Assembly: GCA_947095535.1 (NCBI GenBank)
Contig: OX352772.1
Location: forward strand, 109,923,256-109,987,255
Reading direction: 5' to 3'
Length of the DNA: 64,000 bases
Source of the DNA: Poecilobothrus nobilitatus
Taxonomy: Eukaryota; Arthropoda; Insecta; Diptera; Dolichopodidae
In this document: positions 56,149 to 64,000 of the stretch, in pieces
Layout: each line of letters opens with the position of its first letter
Numbering within the stretch: the stretch's first letter is position 1
Translations under genes and position numbers: made by a program
Notes under the pieces: generated by a model
What the model saw: the letters and a program-made list of their open reading frames with translations, nothing else
The model's database searches: none
What the model was told of the DNA's origin: nothing

Positions 56149-56781
56149 TTCTTCTAATTGATCTCTCGTACAATAACACAAACCTTTTCCAAATATATCA
56201 CTTCTTAATCGAAATATATCATTAACGTCTTGAGTAAGATCTATTAATATATAGCCATATGGGACTGACGTCACATCATTATATACTTTTTCAAATGCTT
56301 TAATTTGATTGGGATATATTTAGCGAGCTAGAGGTAATATCTGCGATTTATCTCTTGGATTTTTTAAAAGTACTAAATATTTACAGTTGAGTGAAATATC
56401 TCTTGAAAATTTACCCTCGTGAAAAACATTTTGTGTTACAAATATTACAGATAAATTTCTATGATGTGATTCTCTAGTAAATAAATCACATACAAACTTA
56501 TCATGAGAACTTAACATCATATCATCGATAATAACTAACAAAGGTTCTTGATTATCATTAAAATCTGGAATAGTGTTACCATATTCAACATCTTTCATAT
56601 ATAGTGGAATAGCATTTTTGTCTGGATTACACCAAATAATTCTATTAATATGTTGTAGTATATTTTCTTCTTTATATTTTATTAAATTACGAATAAATAA
56701 GGTTTTATCACAGCAGAATGGCCCCGCCACCATCATTGGAAATGGGTGAAACAACATAGTTGTATTAGTTAAAATAATCAT
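56149..56781 (-). pseudogene. Packaging ATPase, unit 3
   Basis: The P-loop is further altered (AGPFCCDKTLFIRN). The TAA after LAR is at 56,320. Walker B IIDDMM intact. Confidence 0.82.
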
Positions 56782-56875
56782 TGCTAACCTATATTTATAT
56801 GAACAGCTCTTTCTCGAAATGAATATAAATGTAAATTTAGTTATTTCATTAAACATTCTTTTACAAACCTTCGAC

Positions 56876-57312
56876 ATGGTTAAACAAGTTTTTATAGTTG
56901 ACCTACAATTTTTGCAGGGAAATGAAAAACAATATTTGCTAAAAGAGTTAGCCATACTTGAAAAAGGAAGTTTAATTCCAACTGTGTATCATTTCAAAGC
57001 ACCGTACCCCGCAGAAGAGCTTAGTCAAGATGTGAAATATAATAACCAGTATTGCGAAAATAAAATAAATGGACTTAAATGGAATAACGGTTTAGTTGAA
57101 TATTTAGATGTAAAATGTATATTAAAACACTATTTAGAGTCAGCGGAAAAAATTTATGTTAAAGTAGAACAAAAAAAACTTTTCCTTCAAAAGTACATTG
57201 ACAGTGTTAAAATAGAAGATCTAAGCAGAGACTTGCCATCATTACAAAAGATTAAAAACTTTAATTCACATTGTCCTATACACTTATCAAACAAGAGTTT
57301 CAGATGTGCTGT
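56876..57312 (+). pseudogene. Exo-like orphan protein, unit 3, 3' end replaced
   Basis: VFIVDLQFLQGNEKQYLLKE is open here (CAA retained). The frame runs through KIEDLSRDLPSLQKIK and FRCAV, then enters DINE-like repeat sequence at 57,313, adding about 48 unrelated codons (stop at 57,457). The conserved C-terminal cysteine is lost. Confidence 0.65.
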
Positions 57313-58253
57313 CGGACCATGCGTTCGAGTACCTCCCATACAACTCCTAAAACCGGATACGCATATCTTCGAAATTAATAAAGATAGAAACTTAAAATTT
57401 GGTACGAGGGTGTTATTTTCTGAATCCCCGATATGCCCGAAATTTGAGATGAATTAGAGTGGTTGTTCGGGTACCTCCCATACAAATCCCAAAACCGAAC
57501 AAGCATATATTCGAAATTAATAAAGATAGACACTTCAGTTTTGGTACTAGGGTGTTGTTTCCGGAATCTTTAATTTGTCTAAAATTTGAGATGAATTGGA
57601 GGAACCGTTCGGGTACCTCCCATACAACTCCCAAAATCGAACAAGCATATCTTCGAAATTAATAAAGATAGGAACTTCAAATTTGATACGATAGTGCTGT
57701 TTCCTAAATCCCTGATTTGCCTGAAATTTGGGATGAATTGGAATGGTCGTTCGGGTACCTTCCATACAACTCCCAAAACCGAACAAGCATATCTTTGAAA
57801 TTAATAAAGATAGAAACTTCAAGTTTGGTACTTGGGTGTTGTTTCCTGAGTCTCTGATTTGTCCAAAATTTAAGATGAATTAGAATGGTTGTTCGGGTAT
57901 CTCCCACACAACTCCTAAGACCAAACAAGCATATCTTCGAAATTAATAAATATATAAACTTGAAATTTGATATAAAAATGTTCTACCCTGTTGATGTCTC
58001 TAAAATTTGAGATGAATTGGGGTGGTGGTCCGCGTGGCTCCACACACTTACCAAGACCTAACAAGCATATTTTCGAATTTAATAAAGATAGAAATCTGAA
58101 ATTTTGTACAAAGGTTGGAAAAGCATTTATTTTTTTAACTTAGTTATATTAAATACCTAACTAAAATAACTTATGGATTTTTAATTTAATTTTAATTTTT
58201 TAGGTGTAGGGTATAAATAAGTCGGTTGCATCGACTTACTGTTACTTTTACTT
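57313..58253 (+). mobile_element. DINE-like element C, 5'-truncated copy, unit 3
   Basis: Starts inside the repeat part (tcggaccatgcgttcg) and keeps the 3' end: gtgtagggtata, hairpin aagtcg...cgactt and ttacttttactt. Compared with the full copy in unit 4, its 5' 270 bp and about 380 bp of adjoining Maverick sequence are missing, consistent with one deletion. Confidence 0.7.
57320..58110 (+). repeat. About 142-bp tandem repeats in element C, unit 3
   Basis: Successive units start ttcgggtacctcccatacaa and contain ccaaaaccgaacaagcatat, cgaaattaataaagatag and tttgagatgaatt. About five to six units, increasingly diverged toward the 3' end. Short frames read through them but are by-products. Confidence 0.8.
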
Positions 58254-58575
58254 ATTTTTGTTCTCAAATAGGTACCAAAAGCATTTAACTTGCCTTTTTG
58301 ATTCCTTACAGTATAGAATGTAACGCAATAATAACAAAACCAAGTAAATCAAAGATTTCCGGTTATTTTCTCAATGTTATTATTGAACAGCAAAAATCTT
58401 ACATAACAGATGCACCTATAATTTCATAATTTTTTATTTTTTATTTTGCAGCTTTAAAACTATAATAACAACTTACAAATATTATTGATCTTCTTTAATA
58501 AACAAAAATACACTTTGTACCTACTTCTTGTTTACGTTTTGTTTTTATTTTTATTATTTACATCTTGGTATTCAA
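58254..58575. repeat. Maverick B terminal-repeat remnant, unit 3
   Basis: As in units 1 and 2. Confidence 0.78.
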
Positions 58576-58628
58576 TTTACGTGTGTGTTTGTTGCATCTC
58601 AATACGTCACTTATCTCTAGGGTATTCA

Positions 58629-58964
58629 TCAATCAAATTGACTCAAGTCATATACTTTAGTTGTTTCTTTAATATAATTTGATAAAAACTCTTTTTTGAT
58701 TTTTATATTTGTTATAATAACATCAAATTTTTCTAGTATTTGACAGAGCTCTTTATTTATTTTATCGAACTGTGTACTTCCAAAAGAGTAATTATCAAAA
58801 TTATCATTTATCATATTTATCATATTTAAATGCCTAGTTGGAAATTTATACTTGAGCTCTTTTACAAACTTTTTACAAGGTTCTTTAAAACCAACTATAC
58901 AAATATCTTTCGCAAACAAGCTATTATTATCATCACTACAAAATGTTACATTCAGAATTAACAT
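58629..58964 (-). CDS. Orphan B110 protein, unit 4, altered N terminus (111 aa)
   Basis: The ancestral start MSLSCALLDV is lost by a small deletion; the frame now begins MLILNVTFCSDD. A short tandem duplication (catatttat) replaces FIND-N with an extra M-I-N-M-I-N. It keeps the full VYDLSQFD end. Confidence 0.5.
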   Translation of the reverse strand: MLILNVTFCSDDNNSLFAKDICIVGFKEPCKKFVKELKYKFPTRHLNMINMINDNFDNYSFGSTQFDKINKELCQILEKFDVIITNIKIKKEFLSNYIKETTKVYDLSQFD

Positions 58965-59001
58965 TTTGTCAAATATTCAAATTTACTTTTATGTATGCTA
59001 T

Positions 59002-60308
59002 TTATAGGTTTGAGAATATATTTCGGTTTTTGTCAATTTGTAAACTTGCATCAAATTCTCCATAAACAAAAGCAGTCAGTGTAGACTGTAGATGTAAGTG
59101 GTGTTGATAGCCTTGCCTCAATTCTAACTGTACCTTGATCTAGTAGACCTTGACACACATTTCCTGATGCATCTGAAGTTAAATCAAAAGCTAGAATGAA
59201 AAATCCATTACTAAACATGGTTTTTGTTATCTGATGACCTTTATCATTATGGTAAATTCTAGTTCCTGAAAAAAGTGTACTGTATGCTCTTGTACAGCAA
59301 TTATTTTCATCTGAAAAACTGGTTTCAATTGCTGAATTAGGTATTTGAACACCATTTACGTTTAACACAAATTGTGAAATATCAAAATATTTAAAATTGT
59401 ATGGGTTTTTGACCTTTTTCCAGAGTAACCTGCAATTTCTGTCATGCAAAAAATGATAGTATTTGGCAACTGTCCAATAAAAACATTATCAAGTGATATT
59501 GATGAACTATTCTGTGGAATGGTAAAAGTTTTTACCTCTACCCGATTGTAATTGTATTTGGCATTCGTTTTTTCCAATACAGCATTATGTGCTAATAACA
59601 CACTAGGATTAATTGTTACATGTCTCATAAATAAAGTGACTTCTAAAATTTTCAGTTGAGATTCATCAGTATCATCTGCAAAGAGGTAAAAATCTGGTTT
59701 TTCTAATGTTAGGATAACTCGAACATCGACATTGTTTATGAGAAGTGTAGGTTGGTTAAACATATCTAAATGTAGTTTCCCCATAAGTTCCACTACATTG
59801 CTATTTTGGTATAATTTTTGACGTTCTTTTGAACCACTATTATCTGTTTTTGCTATATTTGGCTTATCTAACATCTATCCACCACACTCCAAATGCGTTG
59901 TTGCGGCATCCGTAACATTATTTAACAATGATTCAATATAGGCTCTGTAATGATAATTGCCATCTGATGGAGATATATTCTTTCCATTTAGTTGAACATT
60001 GCATTGTTTTATTAATGAATGTAACATATTATTAACCACACTTGGCTGTTGTATAGGTGTTCCATCAGTTTTTTTTTATCTTTATTCCATTGTGTTCCAT
60101 CTTTTTTTTAAATTTGTACTTTTAATTTTAGATATGTCGAAGACAAGTCTCTATATGTATCACCGTGCCCTAGTGAAACAAATTCTATGACAGATGGATT
60201 ATCTAAAGAAGCAATAGGGTTATAGGAAACTTCTTCAGATCGTAAAATACTTGACTGAATAGGCTGTGTTTTAAAAATATCAAGCTCTGATTTCATACAT
60301 TCAATCAT
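59002..60308 (-). pseudogene. Major capsid protein, unit 4
   Basis: Lacks the 2-nt loss of units 1-3, so the segment from HLECG-like sequence to GQLPNTIIFCM is one frame (59,362-59,874). It still has the ggaaaaagg frameshift. New lesions: a stop in place of Trp in GG-stop-MLDKPN (59,875), small insertions at 59,090, and a loss near 59,155. Confidence 0.86.
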
Positions 60309-60310
60309 AA

Positions 60311-60781
60311 TTATTCAAAAATATCTTTTTGTTTGTTTTTGTTATTAACTTTGCGTCGCTTCGACGTAAAATAATTTGAATTATTAATGAGAGGTCTTTT
60401 TATAGGTTTTCTTCGTTTTCTTTTGCCTTGTCCATACATTTCATTGAGTTTGCGAACTGCACCTCGTCTTACATTTTTCATTATCTCTTTACTTCGATCT
60501 CGAACCACATCTTTTACATTTGCACTTGTGGCAATATCAGATAATACATTAATACCAGAGTTAATAACCTCTTTTTTTAATATATTAGCTCCAGATGGTT
60601 TTGAATATCTAAAAATACCACCGAAAAAGCTCCCTAACCCTCGTAAGTAAGCCTCTTTTGTAAGGTACAATTGAGTGTAACAAAGGACCAATTTATTGAG
60701 TTCAATGTCTGCATTTTGCTTCATTCTTTCATAAATCTCAGGTTTTAAAATTATCATTTTATTAAATGTTGTATTATTCAT
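60311..60781 (-). CDS. Chimeric gene X / basic core-like protein, unit 4 (156 aa)
   Basis: From gene X's ATG: MNNTTFNKMIILKPEIYERM to ADIELN, then joined in frame to KLVLCYTQLYLTKEAYLRGL, GSFFGGIFRYSKPSGANIL and the full basic tail (KRKRRKPIKRPL, KQKDIFE). The whole penton-like gene and the rest of X are deleted. The join is open to the natural stop. It is a by-product of deletion unless expressed. Confidence 0.6.
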   Translation of the reverse strand: MNNTTFNKMIILKPEIYERMKQNADIELNKLVLCYTQLYLTKEAYLRGLGSFFGGIFRYSKPSGANILKKEVINSGINVLSDIATSANVKDVVRDRSKEIMKNVRRGAVRKLNEMYGQGKRKRRKPIKRPLINNSNYFTSKRRKVNNKNKQKDIFE

Positions 60782-61163
60782 TTTATAAAATTTCCGATTA
60801 TCCCTGATAGTATTGCACCAAGAAGTGTAGGTAAAAATCCACCACGTTGAATAATAATTTTTCTTTTGCATTTATAATTTTTCTTTTGCATTTATAATTT
60901 TTCTTTTGCATTTTCTTTTTTTCCGGATTTTTTCAAATTATTTCTTTTAAATAATTTTTTCCGGCAAATAAGTGATCTTAATTCTTTTTTATACTTTCGT
61001 AATTGGGTTGTTGCTTTTTTACTCAGATTACAATTACCTTTTAGAATATTTAAAGAGATTTCGTAAAATGTTTTTATTACTTCAGGGTCACAGTGTTTTA
61101 TAATTACTTTCTGGTCTTCAAAATATGTCGATTGGTCTTCAAAATTTTCATATTCCTCCCCAA
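60778..61163 (-). pseudogene. Gene Y, unit 4
   Basis: As unit 3, with two copies of a ttgcatttataatttttct insertion near 60,875 and a different basic end (KKLFKRNNLKKSGKKENAKE) before the frame change. Confidence 0.5.
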
Positions 61164-61797
61164 ATTCTTCTAATTGATCTCTTGTACAATAACACAAACC
61201 TTTTCGAAATATATCACTTCTTAATCGAAATATATCATTAATGTCTTGAGTAAGATCTATTAATTTATAGCCATATGGGACTGACGTCACATCATTATAT
61301 ACTTTTTCAAATGCTTTAATTTGATTGGGATATATTTAGCGAGCTAGAGGTAATATCTGCGATTTATCTCTTGGATTTTTGAAAAGTACTAAATATTTAC
61401 AGTTGAGTGAAATATCTCTTGAAAATTTACCCTGGTGAAAAACATTTTGTGTTACAAATATTACAGATAAATTTCTAAGATGTGATTCTCTAATAAATAA
61501 ATCACATACAAACTTATCATGAGAACTTAACATCATATCATCGATAATAACTAACAAAGGTTCTTGATTATCATTAAAATCTGGAATAGTGTTACCATAT
61601 TCAACATCTTTCATATATAGTGGAATAGCATTTTTGTCTGGATTACACCAAATAATTCTATTGTTATGTGGTAGTATATTTTCTTCTTTATATTTTATTA
61701 AATTACGAATAAATGTGGTTTTATCACAGCAGGATGGCCCCGCCACCATCATTGTAAATGGGTGAAACAACATAGTTGTATTAGTTAAAATAATCAT
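61164..61797 (-). pseudogene. Packaging ATPase, unit 4
   Basis: P-loop AGPSCCDKTTFIRN, IIDDMM, VTQNVFHQGKFSRDIS and FKNPRDKSQILPLAR before the shared TAA (61,336). The closest copy to the ancestral sequence in the FHQGK block. Confidence 0.83.
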
Positions 61798-61891
61798 TGC
61801 TAACCTATATTTATATGAACAGCTCTTTTTCGAAATGAATATAAATGTAAATTTAGTTATTTCATTAAACATTCTTTTACAAACCTTCGAC

Positions 61892-62382
61892 ATGGTTAAA
61901 CAAGTTTTTATAGTTGACCTACAATTTTTGCAAGGAAATGAAAAACAATATTTGCTAAAAGAGTTAGCCATACTTGAAAAAGGAAGTTTAATTCCAACTG
62001 TGTACCATTTCAAAGCACCGTACCCCGCAGAAGAGCTTAGTCAAGATGTGAAATATAATAACCAGTATTGCGAAAATAAAATAAATGGACTTAAATGGAA
62101 TAACGGTTTAGTTGAATATTTAGATGTAAAATGTATATTAAAACACTATTTAGAGTCAGCGGAAAAAATTTATGTTAAAGCAGAACAAAAAAAACTTTTC
62201 TTCAAAAGTACATTGACAGTATTAAAATAGAAGATCAAAGCAGAGACTTGCCATCATTACAAAAGATTGAAAACTTTAATTCAAATTGTCCTATACAATT
62301 ATCAAACAAGAGTTTCAGATGTGCTGTTAAAAATTGTTTTAATGTATATATGCATCTTTTAAAAGAAAAAATGTTAGATTAA
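61892..62382 (+). pseudogene. Exo-like orphan protein, unit 4, one frameshift
   Basis: VFIVDLQFLQGNEKQYLLKE is intact. A 1-nt loss in cttttcttc (about 62,197) shifts the frame; after it the original frame continues through LPSLQKIENFN, CPIQLSNKSFRCAVKNCFN to TAA at 62,380. Confidence 0.65.
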
Positions 62383-62409
62383 GACCTTCAATTTTCATAC
62401 TTGCACAAT

Positions 62410-62610
62410 ATGAATTTAAATACCAAAAAAAAAGTTTACTTCAACATAAAACAAGAAATTCACGTTATGTATGTTTGGGTCTATGCTTACAGATCAGCAA
62501 GGAAAGGTCATTGGGAAGAATACGCATGTGATAGAAGTAGATTTCAAAGACGTATAGAAAAAGTTGGTCTCGCTATTTCTAAAATCTTAACATCTGATCA
62601 TCGTAAATAA
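62410..62610 (+). CDS. Small basic protein near the terminal repeat, unit 4, intact
   Basis: MNLNTKKKVYFNIKQEIHVM, then WVYAYRSARKGHWEEYACDR, SRFQRRIEKVGLAISKIL and SDHRK. The only intact copy in the array. It lies 27 bp after the exo-like stop in the same direction. The motif series fits a small conserved Maverick protein; the role is unknown. Confidence 0.6.
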   Translation: MNLNTKKKVYFNIKQEIHVMYVWVYAYRSARKGHWEEYACDRSRFQRRIEKVGLAISKILTSDHRK

Positions 62611-62835
62611 ATTTTCCAACACAGATTTCTGTAAAATTGTAAAATATTTTCAAATACAAAATTATTTCAAACATATAAATAAATTTGTTTTATTATACCC
62701 TACACATTAAGTATAGGGTATATTAACTTTGGATATATTAATTATGGTGTTTGTAACCACCAAAAGGAAGCGAATTAGGTATAGACATGTATATATATTC
62801 TGAATCAGGATCACCGCCTTAGTCGATTTAGCGAT

Positions 62836-62860
62836 GTCCGTCCGTCCGTCCGTCCGTCCG
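62836..62860 (+). repeat. (GTCC)n microsatellite core of element C
   Basis: Six gtcc tetramers in a row, then gtac. Confidence 0.85.
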
Positions 62861-62970
62861 TACGCACGATAACTTAAAAAATAATGATGCTATCTTGATG
62901 AAATTTATACTGTAGGTTAACAATGACTAAGGTAAGGCGGGGATTGTAAATGGGCGAAATCGGACCATGC

Positions 62971-63600
62971 GTTCGGGTACCTCCCATACAAATCCCAAAA
63001 CCGAACAAGCATATATTCGAAATTAATAAAGATAGAAACTTAAAATTTGGTACTAGTGTGTTGTTTTCTGAGTCTCTGATATCCCCAAAATTTGAGATGA
63101 ATTGGACTGGTTGTTCGGGTACCTCCCATACAAATCCCAAAACCGAACAAGCATATATTCGAAATTAATAAAGATAGAAACTTCAAATTTGGTACTAGGG
63201 TGTTGTTTCCTGAATCCCTGATTTGTCTAAAATTTGAGATGAATTGGAGTGGTCGTTCGGGTACGTCCCTTACAACTCCCAAAACCGAAAAAGCATATCT
63301 TCGAAATTAATAAAGATAGAAACTTCAAATTTGGTACTAGGGTGTTGTTTCCTGAATCTCTGATTTGTCCAAAATTTAAGATGAATTAGAATGATTGTTC
63401 GGGTATCTGCCACACAACTCCTAAGACCAAACAAGCATATCTTCGAAATTAATAAACATATAAACTTGAAATTTGATATAAAAATGTTCTACCCTGTTGA
63501 TGTTTCTAAAATTTGAGATGAATTGGGGTGGTGGTCCGCGTGCCTTCACACACTTCCCAAGACCTAACAAGCATATTTAATAAAGATAAAAATCTGAAAT
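62971..63600 (+). repeat. 142-bp central tandem repeats of element C
   Basis: Unit starts (gttcgggtac or variant) lie at 62,971, 63,113, 63,255 and 63,397, an exact 142-bp period, then a diverged unit near 63,533. Confidence 0.9.
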
Positions 63601-63752
63601 TTTGTACAAAGGTTTTAAAAGCATTAATTTTTTTAGGTTAGTTATATTAAATACCTAACTAAAATAACTTATGGATTTTTAATTTAATTTTAATTTTTTA
63701 GGTGTAGGGTATAAATAAGTCGGTTGCATCGACTTACAGTTACTTTTACTTG

Positions 63753-63932
63753 TTTTTGTTTTCAAATAGGTACCAAAAGCAATTAACTTGCCTTTTTGAT
63801 TCCTTACAGTATAGAATGTAACGCAATAATAACAAAACCAAGTAAATCAAAGATTTCCGGTTATTTTCTCAATGTTATTATAGAACAGAAAAAATCTTAC
63901 ATAACAGATGCACCTATAGTTCCATAATTTTT
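63753..63932. repeat. Maverick B terminal-repeat remnant, unit 4, cut by element D'
   Basis: Matches the other unit ends up to cacctatagttccataattt, where another element begins. Confidence 0.75.
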
Positions 63933-64000
63933 ATACCCGTACGATAGGATCGGGTATAATAAAATTACTCCTCCGTTTGTAACACCTCGAAATAAGCGAG
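63933..64000 (+). mobile_element. DINE-like element D', 5' end only
   Basis: atacccgtacgataggatcg and tccgtttgtaacacctcgaaa match the start of element D (22,241). It runs off the window. Confidence 0.75.

Larger units (their letters stand above)
52017..58579. repeat. Tandem unit 3 (6,563 bp), most complete
   Basis: Only unit with the penton-like gene and gene X at full length. Its 5' part follows unit 2 and the part beyond about 53.0 kb follows unit 4. Includes a DINE-like insertion at 57,313-58,253. Confidence 0.9.
62694..63752 (+). mobile_element. DINE-1/Helentron-like element C, full copy, unit 4
   Basis: Starts tataccctacac, has the (GTCY)n core at 62,836-62,860, tandem ~142-bp repeats, an inverted gtgtagggtata (63,702-63,713), the hairpin aagtcg...cgactt, and ends near ttacttttactt. 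Units 1 and 2 have the uninterrupted sequence ttgttttatttttgttttc at this place. The sequence before the core (atattctgaatcaggatcac, then agtcgattta) resembles widespread Drosophila DINE-type repeats. Confidence 0.7.
35620..64000. mobile_element. Maverick copy B1 and its tandem array
   Basis: Starts with the OB-like gene and PolB on the plus strand, then an integrase stub and the acidic, B187 and protease genes. The virion module follows in four tandem units (from 41,131), and the window ends inside the fourth. The left terminal repeat of B1 is not clear. Confidence 0.8.
58580..64000. repeat. Tandem unit 4 (cut by the window end)
   Basis: Same order as the other units, but the penton-like gene is entirely deleted. 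Contains the full-length DINE-like element C and the start of element D'. Confidence 0.88.

Noticed and set aside
57340..57930. Several overlapping frames of 65-91 aa with repeated GFG-CMGGTRT-like motifs, also at 62,870-63,280
   Set aside because: They follow the 142-bp tandem repeats of the DINE-like element on both strands; the apparent protein repeats are by-products of the DNA repeat.
62971..63600. Possible CRISPR-like array (regular 142-bp period)
   Set aside because: Units are contiguous, with no short repeat and unique spacer pattern, in a eukaryotic mobile element.
1..64000. tRNA, rRNA or other structured RNA genes
   Set aside because: No cloverleaf-like or conserved rRNA segments noticed on reading; the only tRNA-related sequence is the errantiviral primer-binding site.

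Overview
The window is an AT-rich, repeat-dense piece of an animal nuclear genome, most likely an insect and plausibly a dipteran. The evidence is spliceosomal-type introns, an errantivirus (insect Ty3/Gypsy retrovirus), and DINE-1/Helentron-like elements with a (GTCY)n core. I found no ordinary host gene, RNA gene or CRISPR array. Almost everything is mobile DNA, mainly Maverick/Polinton elements (virus-like DNA transposons with a protein-primed DNA polymerase and capsid genes), nested in one another and mostly decayed.

Layout. 1-2.2 kb: host repeats and a decayed non-LTR retrotransposon fragment. 2.2-34.3 kb: Maverick copy B0 (terminal repeat, polymerase PolB, small OB-like protein, integrase with chromodomain, acidic protein, orphan B187, adenain-like protease, orphan B110, major capsid protein), broken by two insertions. 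The first (8,483-24,319) is a different Polinton lineage, A, with inverted terminal repeats and a 6-bp target duplication. It carries a DUF8207-like gene, packaging ATPase, PLA2-like virion protein, protease, penton-like protein, major capsid fragment and an endonuclease-containing PolB, but no recognisable integrase. The second (24,811-32,473) is an errantivirus with almost identical LTRs, broken gag and pol, and a fully open env. 34.3-41.1 kb: a second B copy, B1, whose PolB block is inverted relative to B0 and whose PolB and integrase are fused by deletion.

41.1-64 kb: the virion module of B1 (B110, major capsid, basic core-like protein, penton-like protein, X, Y, ATPase, exo-like orphan, small basic protein, terminal repeat) repeated four times head to tail in units of 5.4-6.6 kb. 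Each unit starts inside the protease gene and ends in the terminal repeat. Units 1 and 2 share some lesions; units 3 and 4 share a DINE-like insertion and others; unit 3 looks like a crossover between a unit-2-like and a unit-4-like sequence.

How the genes would have worked together: PolB, the OB-like protein and integrase form the replication/integration set; capsid, penton, protease, ATPase and small virion proteins form the particle set. Nearly every copy now has stops, frameshifts or deletions, several shared between copies, so most amplification happened after inactivation. The most unusual feature is the tandem amplification of a capsid/packaging module without its polymerase and integrase.
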